Shown here: positions 1-9,393 of the stretch, piece after piece
Layout of the letters: each line of letters begins with the position of its first letter
Position numbering within the stretch: position 1 is the stretch's first letter
Assembly: GCA_041399155.1 (NCBI GenBank)
Contig: JAWKTI010000001.1
Span: 1,426,001 to 1,490,000, forward strand
Direction: 5' to 3'
From: Zavarzinella sp.
GTDB taxonomy: Bacteria > Planctomycetota > Planctomycetia > Gemmatales > Gemmataceae
DNA: 64,000 nt
Translations under genes and position numbers: made by a program
Notes under the pieces: generated by a model
Told to the model about the DNA's origin: nothing
Seen by the model: the letters and a program-made list of their open reading frames with translations, nothing else
Database searches by the model: none

Positions 1-2168
1 TTCGTTAAGTCATCCGCATTTTTCAACGTGTTATAGATTTTTGGTGCGATTTCTTCGATTGACCAGGCAAAATAGAACGGCGTGGTTCCTGTTGCCGTCG
101 TGGGGAACCTCCTGGGAATATACAACTGCTGAACGCTGCCACTGGTTCCAACAGCAGGTACCTCGGTATACATTGCAGAGATGATGTCATTGCTGCCATC
201 GGGTTGCCTATTGGCAACTTCAAACAGCTTGCTCAAAGCAGGATCATCAATCGCTTCGTATTGATCTTTCGGTTCAGTCATTAAGGTAGATGTCAGGTTG
301 CGCTCGTTTAGCCATTTGACAACAAATGCGGTGATGGCCTGTTTCTTCTCTGCTAATTTTGCCGCTTCCAGTTTGGTGCCATTGATGCCGGCGGCCAGAA
401 CAGCCATTTCCCGCTCAAAAGCTTCCAGGTCCTGTCGAATGAGATTCGTCTTTTGCTCTTCAACCAGATTTTTTTTCAGCATCTGTGCATAAAATGCAGG
501 TGGCAATGGCTTCGGGTTTAAACTTTCCGAAGTGGCCATTGCGTAGAAGGGCAAGGGGGAAACGGGCGCTAATACCCATTGCAAGCCGTATGCCGCACGC
601 ATTCTGGTGTCTAACTGAAATGCAGAAGTTCGCGCAAGTGATGCTGCAGTAATTACTTGCGTCAAACTATTTGTGCCACTCAGGCCCGCAGTCAGCGACA
701 TGATTGGCAGGGGATCATACACCACAGAATCACGTGGGCTGAATGTCCAATAGAGATCCTGAAATAACGGCAAAGATTGTGCTTGTTCAATCTCTGCATA
801 AGCGGTCATCAATGCAAGCTCATCACCCAATGGTGCCTGAGCTAAAGTTAGTGCTGCCACGGGTGGAGTAAAACCAAAACCCGTTCCACAAGCAAATGCA
901 CCTTGAATCATTTCAGCATGCTTCAGCAATGCATGTGCTTTGGCAAAATCACGCTTCGAATGATCAACACGGGTGTATTCCAATGCCAGTTTTTTGCCAT
1001 CCTTAAAGCCTGGTGTGGCAGATTCAGGTGTAGAAATATCACTTCGGTATTTTTTGAAAAAATCTTCCAGTTGTCGAGCAGTTGGAAGTTCATCAACTTT
1101 GGCAACATAATCTTTGACAGCAACTTCAAACAGCATGAAATCATGACTGGAACATTGGTCACGATAATATTCGAAAAACTTACCCGGTGTAGCATAACTG
1201 GGCAAATCGCTGGCTACTTGACTTCTGCCCGCACTCGCGAACATGCTGTTCGTTTCCAGATTTCCGATCACACTGGCGAGCACTGCCCGCACCCGAAACT
1301 CATTGCCTATCGCTTCCAGAATCATTTCTGTGTTCAATTCAGGAAGTCTGGTTTTCAAGCGATCTTTAATCTTTGATTCGATCTCACCATAATCCGCTGC
1401 TGTCAACAAATCTTTGCCGCCGATCGCATCATTGATTAGGGTCCTTGTTGCCTGCTTTGAATAACGGATCCCTAACTGGTCTGCTTTTTGCAAGGCAAGA
1501 AGAAAATCAACGTTCCCTTGGTTATCCACGTTGCTGAATGTTTCAAAATACCGAATTCCCCGACCCTCTCCGATGCGAGAATCATGCACCATCATCTTTT
1601 CTACTTTGTCGACCATTTGGGCAGCAGGAGACTTGGGATCCAGGGTAAATTTCAACTGGAGGACTTTAATAAAGTCACTTCGCAAACTAACTGCTTGCTG
1701 GTCGAAAGTGAGATAAGCATATCGTTGAAAACTTTGGGAAGCTGCAACATTTTTTCTTGAATTTGCCTTGAGTTCAACATAATTTGCAATCGCTGCACGA
1801 ATGTTTTCAGGAATGCTTGAACCATCTGAAAACTTTCCCGAAGTTAATTTTCTCAAGATGTCGCCAGCCTGATTCACTGCTGCAGCGTCCAAAGCAGACA
1901 GCATGAACTGGTCCGCGACTTGTCGTTCCAAAGAAAGTTTATCCAAATCTTCAGAATAAATTTTTCCACCCTGGTGTTCAGCCAGTAATTTGGAATTGGC
2001 ATTGCCGTTTCCGCCAACCAATTTCTGAACAAAGTTCATGAAATCGTAATCACCACCCAGACCGCTGGACAACACGAAAATCAGCATCGCGGTGATGCAA
2101 AGGCATGCAAAAACAATTTTTGTGAATCGCTTTTTGGGACTGAACAACTCAAATGGATTGAAGGCCAT
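1..2168 (-). CDS. PpiD/SurA-like membrane-anchored periplasmic chaperone (partial, 3' end beyond window)
   Basis: The frame is open from an ATG at 2168 to the left edge, giving about 722 residues with the C-terminus missing. The N-terminus is basic and cytoplasmic (MAFNPFELFSPKKR) and is followed by one hydrophobic segment at about residues 16-33. A long soluble, alpha-helical, Lys/Glu/Ala-rich region then faces the periplasm. This layout, together with repeated stretches of the type 'TARQLEDFFKKYRSDISTPE', resembles the SurA_N/PpiD family of folding helpers for exported proteins. I see no clear parvulin PPIase core in the visible part. The gene diverges from topA; its leader contains the hairpin at 2213-2240. 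The family assignment is an inference from architecture. It could also be an unrelated single-pass envelope protein. Confidence 0.5.
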   Translation of the reverse strand, partial: MAFNPFELFSPKKRFTKIVFACLCITAMLIFVLSSGLGGDYDFMNFVQKLVGGNGNANSKLLAEHQGGKIYSEDLDKLSLERQVADQFMLSALDAAAVNQAGDILRKLTSGKFSDGSSIPENIRAAIANYVELKANSRKNVAASQSFQRYAYLTFDQQAVSLRSDFIKVLQLKFTLDPKSPAAQMVDKVEKMMVHDSRIGEGRGIRYFETFSNVDNQGNVDFLLALQKADQLGIRYSKQATRTLINDAIGGKDLLTAADYGEIESKIKDRLKTRLPELNTEMILEAIGNEFRVRAVLASVIGNLETNSMFASAGRSQVASDLPSYATPGKFFEYYRDQCSSHDFMLFEVAVKDYVAKVDELPTARQLEDFFKKYRSDISTPESATPGFKDGKKLALEYTRVDHSKRDFAKAHALLKHAEMIQGAFACGTGFGFTPPVAALTLAQAPLGDELALMTAYAEIEQAQSLPLFQDLYWTFSPRDSVVYDPLPIMSLTAGLSGTNSLTQVITAASLARTSAFQLDTRMRAAYGLQWVLAPVSPLPFYAMATSESLNPKPLPPAFYAQMLKKNLVEEQKTNLIRQDLEAFEREMAVLAAGINGTKLEAAKLAEKKQAITAFVVKWLNERNLTSTLMTEPKDQYEAIDDPALSKLFEVANRQPDGSNDIISAMYTEVPAVGTSGSVQQLYIPRRFPTTATGTTPFYFAWSIEEIAPKIYNTLKNADDLT

Positions 2169-2512
2169 AGCCGTTCCTCGGTTACCGGCGGTATTATTGA
2201 TGCTAACTTTGGTCAGGGGCTTGACGTTCCTAGCCCCTGAGTTGTATCAGGAATGTTTACGGTTATCCTGAAAGGGTGTTTATAGAAATTTCATCTTTCT
2301 GGACAACTGGCAGGGACATTACCAGAATTGGATTGCGTGGCAAAACGAAAAATATGAACGCATTTTCACATTTTCGCCGCTTGCTAGGCTAGGAAAATCG
2401 GTTATTTGAAACGATAATCTGGACAAATGACTCTAAGGCGATGATTCGATCGGCACGCAGGCTGAATCGGAAGTATTGATTCTCCACAACGAAATTGCTG
2501 GACACGGAACTA
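2169..2512. other. Intergenic region between divergent PpiD-like gene and topA
   Basis: These 344 bases hold the divergent promoters of the two flanking genes. The only clear structure is the 9-bp hairpin at 2213-2240. No convincing ORF, tRNA or known riboswitch is visible. The stretch nearest topA is AT-rich and lacks a strong Shine-Dalgarno sequence. Confidence 0.5.
2213..2240. promoter_or_regulatory. Perfect 9-bp inverted repeat in the leader of the PpiD-like gene
   Basis: TCAGGGGCT (2213-2221) and AGCCCCTGA (2232-2240) are perfect inverted complements separated by 10 bases. The repeat lies 45 bases upstream of the minus-strand ATG at 2168, so it would be in that gene's leader or promoter. 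There is no T-run on either side, so it is not an obvious terminator. An operator or leader hairpin is the simplest reading. Confidence 0.35.
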
Positions 2513-5392
2513 ATGGCACCACGAAAGAAAGCAGAACCGAAGAAGAAAACCGCACCACCTAAAAAGCCTGCTGCGAAAGCAACGAAAGCTGTTGCAAAAA
2601 AAACTCCTTCGAAAACTGCAGTCGCTAAAGTGACACCAAGCCGATTGGAACCCAGTGGATATCAGGGAGCTCGTTCCGGCAATTTAATTATCGTGGAATC
2701 CCCATCCAAAGCAAAAACGATTGAAAAATATCTTGGCTCGGGTTACCGTGTGCGTGCCAGCTATGGCCATGTTCGCGATCTGCCGATCAGTGGGAAATTA
2801 CGAAATGAAGAAGTGGTTGGGATCGATATCAACAGCAATTGGGAACTGCGTTATCAGGTAATCGACCGCAGTGACACAGGTGGGAAAGGACGCCGCAGCA
2901 CGCAGGATATTTTACAGGAGTTACAGAGAGAATCCGACCGTGCGGAACATATTTATCTGGCAACTGACCCGGACCGCGAGGGCGAATCTATTGCCTGGCA
3001 TATTGAAGAGGCCCTGGGACTTGACCCGGAACGAACGAAACGAATTACTTTCAATGAAATTACGAAAAAAGCAGTATTGAAAGCACTTCAGGATGCTCGT
3101 GCCATCGACGACAATCTGGTTGCCGCCCAGGAAGCCAGACGTGCTTTGGATCGACTCGTGGGTTATCCACTGAGCAATCTGCTTGGCAAAAAAGTCTCTC
3201 GCGGGTTGAGTGCTGGCCGCGTGCAGTCGGTAGCAGTGCGGATGGTGGTTGAAAGAGAAAGGGAAATCGAGGCATTTCAATCCGAAGAGTATTGGAAAAT
3301 TCTGGCTTTGTTATCTCCCATGGAAGCTGCAAAGTTACAGATTGGTAACCAGTTTCCACTGAAGGTTTATGCCAAAAAGAAGCAGGAATCCGATGATGTT
3401 GATGAAGACAGCGAATCCGAAGATGGGGAAAAAAGTACCGCTATCAGCAAAAACGAACCGGTAAAAGAACAACGAAAAGGTGCCTTTCACCCACCTGAGG
3501 GGTACTTTATTGCAGAACTCCACCAGTGGGACGGGGCATCATTCAAAGCGGCATCAGAATCGGAAATTGATCAGTACTTGAGTGCATTGGATAACGCCAA
3601 TTTCAAAATTGCGACCATTGAACAGAAGGATCGTAACGATCATGCACCACCACCGTTCACCACATCGACATTGCAGCAACAAGCCAGCACCCGTCTGCGA
3701 TTTTCGGCAGTTCGTACCATGTTGAATGCCCAACGCTTGTACGAGGGTGTGAACATGGGGTCGTCTGGTCAGGTCGCACTGATCACTTACATGCGAACGG
3801 ACAGCACTCGAATTTCTGAAGATGCGATGAAAATGGTGCGTGAACATATTGAAGCGGTTCACGGCCCTGCTTACCTGCCTGCGAAGCCAAATTACTACAA
3901 ATCTGGTAAAAGTGCTCAGGAAGCTCACGAAGCGATTCGACCAATTGATTTGGCCATGACACCGGAACGTGTTCAGGCATACCTGGATGGCGACCAATTC
4001 AAGCTATATAAGCTGATTTACGATCGATTTGTTGCCAGTCAGATGAGTGCTGCAATTGTGGCAGTTACCACCATAGACATCCAGGCAGGACAGGCAATAT
4101 TTCGAGCCAAAGGTCAAATAGAAAAATTTGCTGGTTATCGAAAGGTATGGCCTGCAGGTCGTCAGGAAGACGTCACACTGCCCCCCGTTGTCGCAAGGCA
4201 GGACTTACTTCGCCATGGGCTATCCGCTACCCAGCACTTCACCCAGCCACCATCCCGTTACAACGAAGCCTCGTTGGTAAAAATGTTGGAAAAAGAAGGG
4301 ATTGGTCGCCCAAGTACCTATGCCACGATTATCAGCAACATTACCAAGAAAGGGTACGTGGAACTGCAGGATCGCCGGTTTTTTGCCACTGAACTTGGCA
4401 AAATGGTCAACGACCTTCTTGTGGCTCACTTCCCTCAGGTGCTGAATCTGAAATTCACTTCCCACTTCGAGGAAGAACTGGATCAGGTGGCAGATGGCAA
4501 AATGAAGTTTGAGGCGGTGCTCGATGAGTTCTGGAAGCCGTTTAAATCGGCATTAGCAGCCGCTGACAGCAATATGCCCGTCCAGAAAGGCCAGGAAACT
4601 GGTGAGCCATGTCCGAAATGCTCTCGACCACTGGTCCGAATGTACAGTTCGAAGCGAAAAGGCTATTTTGTGGGCTGTTCTGCGTGGAAAGACAAAGAAA
4701 ATCCGTGCGATTACATCAAGCCGCAGGAAGGTCAGGCTGATTTGGCCCTGGTGGAAGTGCATTGCCCGACGTGCGGGCAGCCGATGAAACAGCGATCCAG
4801 TCGGTGGGGGACCTTTTTGAGCTGTACTGGCTATCAGGCTGATGGTTCAGGATGTAATACGATCGCCAACCTGGGGCCAAACGGCGAAATTGTGGTTACT
4901 TGTAAACCAACCGATGAAGAATGTCCCGCCTGCCATGCGAAATTACTTTGGCGTCAGGGGAAAGCTGGTCCATATTTCACATGTCGCAACAAAGAATGCA
5001 ATAATACCATCGAAGCGGGGCCAGATGGCAAGCCCGTCCCACCAATCGATACTGGGATGAATTGTGAAAAATGTGGCAGTAAGATGATTGTAAAGAAAAG
5101 CTGGCGTGGGCCGTTTTTATCCTGCAGTGGGTACCCGAAATGCCGTAATGCCAAATCGGTACCTGCGGAATTGAAGGAAAAACTGAAGCATCTGTACCCC
5201 AAAAAGGAAAAAGAAACGGAACAACTGCCTGAGGTTGAGGTTAAGCAGACCTGTCCGGAATGTGGCAGTGCAATGAAATTGCGGAAAGCTCGTGGAAATT
5301 ACTTCCTTGGGTGTACCAAGTATCCAAAATGCAAAGGTACGTCGCAATTAACTGCAGATCTGGAAGAACAATTACAACAGGCTGAAGCTTGA
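2513..5392 (+). CDS. topA: DNA topoisomerase I (type IA)
   Basis: This enzyme relaxes negatively supercoiled DNA through a transient 5'-phosphotyrosine link. The protein has 959 residues from the ATG at 2513. A TTG 18 bases upstream would add six residues, but the ATG is preferred because it starts the typical basic head (MAPRKKAEPKKK). The first ~45 residues are a Lys/Ala/Pro-rich tail that probably contacts DNA. The Toprim domain follows (LIIVESPSKAKTIEKYLG, then the DPDREGE acidic motif). The active-site tyrosine lies in ITYMRTDST at residue 426. The C-terminus carries five successive CxxC-type zinc ribbons (about residues 700-955). An acidic insert lies near residues 295-320. The gene ends two bases before the convergent stop of the next gene, with no visible terminator between them. 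Confidence 0.97.
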   Translation: MAPRKKAEPKKKTAPPKKPAAKATKAVAKKTPSKTAVAKVTPSRLEPSGYQGARSGNLIIVESPSKAKTIEKYLGSGYRVRASYGHVRDLPISGKLRNEEVVGIDINSNWELRYQVIDRSDTGGKGRRSTQDILQELQRESDRAEHIYLATDPDREGESIAWHIEEALGLDPERTKRITFNEITKKAVLKALQDARAIDDNLVAAQEARRALDRLVGYPLSNLLGKKVSRGLSAGRVQSVAVRMVVEREREIEAFQSEEYWKILALLSPMEAAKLQIGNQFPLKVYAKKKQESDDVDEDSESEDGEKSTAISKNEPVKEQRKGAFHPPEGYFIAELHQWDGASFKAASESEIDQYLSALDNANFKIATIEQKDRNDHAPPPFTTSTLQQQASTRLRFSAVRTMLNAQRLYEGVNMGSSGQVALITYMRTDSTRISEDAMKMVREHIEAVHGPAYLPAKPNYYKSGKSAQEAHEAIRPIDLAMTPERVQAYLDGDQFKLYKLIYDRFVASQMSAAIVAVTTIDIQAGQAIFRAKGQIEKFAGYRKVWPAGRQEDVTLPPVVARQDLLRHGLSATQHFTQPPSRYNEASLVKMLEKEGIGRPSTYATIISNITKKGYVELQDRRFFATELGKMVNDLLVAHFPQVLNLKFTSHFEEELDQVADGKMKFEAVLDEFWKPFKSALAAADSNMPVQKGQETGEPCPKCSRPLVRMYSSKRKGYFVGCSAWKDKENPCDYIKPQEGQADLALVEVHCPTCGQPMKQRSSRWGTFLSCTGYQADGSGCNTIANLGPNGEIVVTCKPTDEECPACHAKLLWRQGKAGPYFTCRNKECNNTIEAGPDGKPVPPIDTGMNCEKCGSKMIVKKSWRGPFLSCSGYPKCRNAKSVPAELKEKLKHLYPKKEKETEQLPEVEVKQTCPECGSAMKLRKARGNYFLGCTKYPKCKGTSQLTADLEEQLQQAEA

Positions 5393-5394
5393 TG

Positions 5395-6156
5395 TTATTC
5401 CATCGAATCAAGGAATTTTGCGAAGCTGACTTTGATTTCTTTGGTATCGCCCGCTTTTACGATTGCTTCGTTTGCTTTATTGAGCATGTCCTTTTCCAGT
5501 GAAGGACGGAGAGTACGCACCGTTTCAAATACCCCTTCACCGACTAATTTTGCGAAATCTCCCCCGACACCAGCGGTATGGTCCACGACAAATTGATCGT
5601 AGTTCAGCGATGCCTTCAAGACACGCATTCGCATCGTGATATCTGGAAGAAACTTACCAGTTTTCACGACTTTGGTGGTGTTTTCGCACTCCAGAAATAC
5701 GATCGGTCGGCAGCGCGCCCGTGTTTCCCCGCTGTAAACCCGTGTGCCACGAGTCCAGAGTTGCTGTTCAAATTTGATTTTTGTTTTCATCGTCACATGA
5801 ACGTCGAACAGTAGTCGGCCTTTTTCAACCTGCCGGATATTATTCACTAATAATGTGAGATTTTTCTCAGGATCATCGGCTTCGATCCGGATTCTCCGCC
5901 ACATGCCATCATTCTGCAATTTCATTTGTCTTTCTGGTTTCAGAAAAATGCCTCGCTTTTTCCATGTGACACCATTCGTGACATTCTTCTGATCACCCCA
6001 CCCCATGTCCTGGGCTACAAGTGGGTCGGGCACAGCCGTTACAAGCAATGTTCTCATTGCCGTTGAAAGTTCTTCATTAGTAGGAGTCAGCAATGGATCT
6101 TGTGCCGAAAGTGCATTCCCAAAAATAAGAACGCATAAAAATGAGAAAGTCTTCAT
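5395..6156 (-). CDS. Secreted protein of unknown function
   Basis: This is a 253-residue product with a clear Sec signal peptide (MKTFSFLCVLIFGNALSA, cleavage near AQD). The mature part is rich in Lys, Val and Thr and appears to be beta-rich with a helical C-terminus. It has no cysteine pattern beyond two Cys (CRPIVFLEC) and no recognised catalytic motif. Phrases such as 'LLFDVHVTMKTKIKFEQQLWTRG' suggest a lipocalin-like or barrel-like fold, but this is only an impression. It converges on topA. The orphaned end of the nucleoside hydrolase gene lies about 70 bases upstream in the same orientation, so before the IS insertion it may have been cotranscribed with trpD and that gene. Confidence 0.7.
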   Translation of the reverse strand: MKTFSFLCVLIFGNALSAQDPLLTPTNEELSTAMRTLLVTAVPDPLVAQDMGWGDQKNVTNGVTWKKRGIFLKPERQMKLQNDGMWRRIRIEADDPEKNLTLLVNNIRQVEKGRLLFDVHVTMKTKIKFEQQLWTRGTRVYSGETRARCRPIVFLECENTTKVVKTGKFLPDITMRMRVLKASLNYDQFVVDHTAGVGGDFAKLVGEGVFETVRTLRPSLEKDMLNKANEAIVKAGDTKEIKVSFAKFLDSME

Positions 6157-6227
6157 GTAAATCTCGCTTCAATTGTTGTCAGAAGAAACGCACCAGGTTG
6201 GACGAATTGCAAAAACAGGTCAATTTT

Positions 6228-6301
6228 TCATAGTTTCCTCATCATTTGGTAGCAGTAAGTCATTGCTGCATCCCATTCCGCATCCACTAGTAAATTACAA
6301 T
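6228..6301 (-). pseudogene. Severed C-terminus of the nucleoside hydrolase gene
   Basis: If the IS element and one TA are removed, the reading frame of the nucleoside hydrolase continues here for 24 codons (PNCNLLVDAEWDAAMTY... ending MMRKL) to a TGA at 6228-6230. This restores a protein of about 308 residues, the usual size of the family. The 'PN...V..D.E.....' pattern is what the family's C-terminus normally shows. The remnant shows no decay, which points to a recent insertion. Confidence 0.8.
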
Positions 6302-6303
6302 TA

Positions 6304-6327
6304 AACCAAAATCAGATTGAAAATCGG
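6304..6327 (+). repeat. Left terminal inverted repeat of the IS630 element
   Basis: The sequence begins AACCAAAATCAGATTG and is 24 bp long. It matches the reverse complement of 7491-7514 exactly and is flanked outward by TA. Confidence 0.92.
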
Positions 6328-7410
6328 AGTTTTTCCGCTTGAGGATCGACTTCAAATCTTGGCCACAGTCTTTTAATTATTTCATCCGGAGTTTCATTCA
6401 ATGTATCGATGAATCCTTTGCAAGCGTCGAACAAGTCACGCAAGGTTGCAAAACAACAATGTTGCGTGACCTCTTCACGCATCCATTTCCATAACCCTTC
6501 AATGGGATTGAAATCGGGACTATAACTGGGCAAAACTACTATTTCGATGTCCAACTCGCTGGCTTTGGTTCGAACGAACTTCGCCTTGTGCCAAGGTGCT
6601 CCATCCCAAATTACCACAACACGTCGACCTTGTCTTTCTACCCAATCGTTCACTCGGTGCAAAAAATTCAGCCGTGTTTTCCTTGTTGCATTTGCCTTCG
6701 TTCCAGATCAAACATGCACCAGCACTGAAATTGTAAGCACCATACCAGTTGATGCGATCGGACAGCGGAGGGCAATCACTCACTCGCCAAGCCGATTCTC
6801 CCTTGCTTCCACCAAGTATAGCCCAAGTCCATATCACGATGAAAATGGGATTCATCAATATAAATGATCACGATATCGCCGCGACACATTTGCTGGTACA
6901 TATCCGCGAACTGTTTCAGGTATTCGGCCCGCTTTTCAGGGTCCCCTTTGCCGAACAGTTTCTTGCATTTCTTCCAGCTCAATCCCGCTAATTGCAGGAT
7001 CCGCCGCACGGTATTCCGAGATACATACCGCTGGAATTGACAACCGATCCAGTTGCACAACTTCCTGATCGTCCATCCGTGGCCTGGCAATTGGTGATCT
7101 ACCGGATCGCTTTTCAGAACGGCATCAACGATCTGCTCTATCTGCGACTGGACAAAAGGGGGACACGGCCGCCAGTACGCCGATAAATCAAGGCGTCAGG
7201 TCCATGGTTGTTATATTTATGAACCCAGTTCAACAACACATCGTCGCAACGTCCAATTTCTGCGGCATAAGCAGTTGCGTTAGTGTGACCAAGAGCAATT
7301 TGGTACAAAGCCATAAACCGCTCCCGAGTACGAGGATGCTCGGATTCCAGAGCCAGGCGACGCAAATCATCGGTGGTTTGATTCCATTTAGTAGTGTTCG
7401 GTCGGATCAT
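6312..7410 (-). pseudogene. IS630-family DDE transposase, frameshifted
   Basis: The reading frame starts at the ATG at 7410 (MIRPNTTKWNQ). An N-terminal helix-turn-helix segment runs to about 7160. The frame then moves by -1 near the run CCCCCTTTT (about 7157-7165) into a segment with VSRNTVRRILQLAGLSWKK and the first catalytic Asp (YIDESHF). A second shift near 6788 leads into a middle segment (YGAYNFSAGACLIW). A third shift in a T-run near 6662 leads to the segment with the second Asp (VIWDGAPWH), the catalytic Glu (NPIEGLWKW) and the stop at 6312. All pieces join colinearly into one normal transposase. The first shift could be programmed, as reported for some IS630 relatives. Three shifts together suggest a dead gene, which could move only with help in trans. 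Confidence 0.85.
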
Positions 7411-7490
7411 CCTTGATCTCCAAAGGTTGGTCGACTTGCCTAGGTTGAACATTCTGACCAGCTTAACATAACTCACCAAATCTGTAAACA

Positions 7491-7514
7491 CCGATTTTCA
7501 ATCTGATTTTGGTT
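7491..7514 (-). repeat. Right terminal inverted repeat of the IS630 element
   Basis: These 24 bp are an exact inverted copy of 6304-6327. They encode, out of their normal context, the last four residues and the stop codon of the truncated nucleoside hydrolase. TA follows at 7515-7516. Confidence 0.92.
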
Positions 7515-8367
7515 TAGGTACACCCGCAGGTGGGCTTCGGCGGTCAATTACGGTCATCCCTCGGGTCAGTTCGCCTTTAATTTCGACATCCAGATCCACT
7601 TTTTCCCAACTGAATAATTCCGGCGCTGCCAGAAAGAGGTAAGCGGCAACATCTCCCAGTGGTAACCCTTCGATACCCAGGACATTACAAGCTCGACGAA
7701 TGCCAAACGGTAGCAATTGATTCAGAAAATTACTTACTGGCGACGGTGCGGTGCGAAGAAAATCCAGCCGACTTGGTGCCATACAGAACTTCCGTGTGAC
7801 ATCCAATGGGATCAGGAACGGATTGTCAAACGATTGAACAACTGTTCTGGCAGCTTCAGGATCGCATGTGAAATGAAAATCAGCAACCGCATTGGTTTCA
7901 CCGGGTGCCTGCACAGCCCCACCAACAATAACAGTTCCTGCAAGGTAGTTAGGTAGTTCCGGAAATCGCTCCAGAGCACGTGCCATGACGGTGCATGGGC
8001 CAAGAATGACAGTAGTAATCTCATTGGGATGCATTTTTGCCAACTCCATCAACAGTTTATCCCCGTTGATCTGCTGATGGAGATTTACTTCAGGGAAATG
8101 TAACTCCGCTAAGCCATCGCTGCCATGCAAGTCACTTCCATCAATTCCGTATTCGATTTCAGGTGCTGCCCCCAAACGCGGCATTCTGCCTAAATCAAAT
8201 GCATGCAGCACTACCGAAAGATTCTGGGTGGCTTGTTTATAGGATGGATTTCCCGCACTAGCCGAGATACCAATCACATCGAAGGCAGGATCATTTAGCA
8301 ATAAAGCTAGAGCAAATGCCCCATCAATACCGAGATCGGAAATTACGAAGAGTTTTTTAGTTGCCAT
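7498..8367 (-). pseudogene. Inosine/uridine-preferring nucleoside hydrolase-like protein, 3' end replaced by IS630
   Basis: The family hydrolyses the N-glycosidic bond of ribonucleosides. This frame gives 289 residues. After GVP the codons KPKSD come wholly or partly from the IS inverted repeat, which supplies the TGA. The native last ~24 residues lie beyond the IS (6228-6301). Family features present are DFHFTCDPEAA and PLDVTRKF. The usual N-terminal DxDPGxDD metal site reads SDLGIDG, and the usual HD near the end reads GD. Two calcium ligands therefore appear lost even in the native gene, so substrate or activity may differ. The start codon abuts the trpD stop (TAAATG), indicating an operon. 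Whether the truncated protein folds is unknown. Confidence 0.85.
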
Positions 8368-9393
8368 TTACTCTTTCTCACTGGAACTGGCTGCTAATGC
8401 CCGAACTTTCTCCCACGCTGCGCCACTTTGAATTGATTGTAATGTCAAATGGGTCCCTTCTGCAAGCGATTTGCATGCACCAACGAGATAAAGCAGTGCA
8501 GCACTGTTTGCCAGTACTACATCACGGGCGGGACAAGCCTTTCCGTGTAAAATATCTGTAATCAGCGTGGCACTTTCAATAGCAGAATGCACAAGAATTG
8601 CTTCTCTTGGAACTGCAGGGAGCCCAAAATCCCCTTCATTCCAGACATGGTGAATGATTTCATATCCAGGAATCACTTCGATTACGTCTGTTGGTGCAGC
8701 CAGCGAAATCTCGTCCAGTCCATCACGACTGTGAAGTACAAATGCTCGTTTGATGGTTGAATGCCATAGTGCTTTGGCTAGCCGGTTTGCGAGTTCAGGC
8801 CGACCAACGCCAAGTATCTGATAATCAGCACTTGCTGGGTTTAATAATGGACCAAGCAGATTGAAAATTGTGCGGGTCTTTAATTTTGCCCGCAAACCAG
8901 CCACTGCCGCCATTGAAGGGTGGTAGTGTGGGGCAAAACAGAAGGCGATTCCATTATCCCGCAGCGTTTTTTCTGCCCAACGGATGCCCGATTCTACATT
9001 GATGCCAAGAGCACTCAGTACATCGGAGCTGCCACTGGTGCTGCTGACGGCCCGATTCCCGTGTTTGGCGATCCGCACACCACTGGCAGCCGCCACAAAT
9101 GCAGTGGCAGTACTAATGTTGAATGTGTGGCTGTTATCCCCGCCAGTACCGCAAGTATCTGCAACTGTACGCTCATCCCGTGACAGTGGGTGCATCATGG
9201 AACGAAGCAACTGGGCAGCAGCAGCCAGTTCTTCACCAGTTTCACCACGCACCCGCAAGGCGATTAAAATCGCAGCGGCCAGTTCTTGTTCAATGCGATG
9301 GTGCAACAAATCGTTCAGAAAGAGCTGCAAACTTTCAGTAGAGCACTCCTTGGAATCAAGAAGTTGGTTCAAGTACAGTTGATGGGGATCCAT
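8368..9393 (-). CDS. trpD: Anthranilate phosphoribosyltransferase
   Basis: This enzyme transfers phosphoribose from PRPP to anthranilate, the second step of tryptophan synthesis, in the cytoplasm. From the ATG at 9393 (MDPHQLYLNQLL) the protein has 341 residues, the normal length; a GTG 36 bases upstream is less likely. The PRPP-binding GTGGDNSHTFNIST motif and the following KHGNRAVSS region are intact. The family's usual 'KSGSADVL' reads 'TSGSSDVL'. The C-terminal TrpD domain is complete. The gene is directly followed by the nucleoside hydrolase start without a gap. No other trp gene is in the window, so the pathway genes are dispersed. Confidence 0.95.
   Translation of the reverse strand: MDPHQLYLNQLLDSKECSTESLQLFLNDLLHHRIEQELAAAILIALRVRGETGEELAAAAQLLRSMMHPLSRDERTVADTCGTGGDNSHTFNISTATAFVAAASGVRIAKHGNRAVSSTSGSSDVLSALGINVESGIRWAEKTLRDNGIAFCFAPHYHPSMAAVAGLRAKLKTRTIFNLLGPLLNPASADYQILGVGRPELANRLAKALWHSTIKRAFVLHSRDGLDEISLAAPTDVIEVIPGYEIIHHVWNEGDFGLPAVPREAILVHSAIESATLITDILHGKACPARDVVLANSAALLYLVGACKSLAEGTHLTLQSIQSGAAWEKVRALAASSSEKE

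Larger units (their letters stand above)
6304..7514 (-). mobile_element. IS630-family insertion sequence
   Basis: The element is 1211 bp and is bounded by 24-bp perfect terminal inverted repeats. It is flanked on each side by TA (6302-6303 and 7515-7516), the target duplication made by IS630/Tc1-mariner transposases. The transposase gene inside is read leftward and carries the DDE residues in the usual contexts (DESHF, DGAPWH, NPIEGLW), but it is split over several frames. The element interrupts the nucleoside hydrolase gene near its 3' end. Perfect terminal repeats and an intact duplication argue that the insertion is young even though the transposase is broken. Confidence 0.92.

Noticed and set aside
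298..1760. Several plus-strand reading frames in the first 2 kb
   Set aside because: They lie opposite a continuous minus-strand coding region with a clear signal/anchor and normal composition, so they are shadows.
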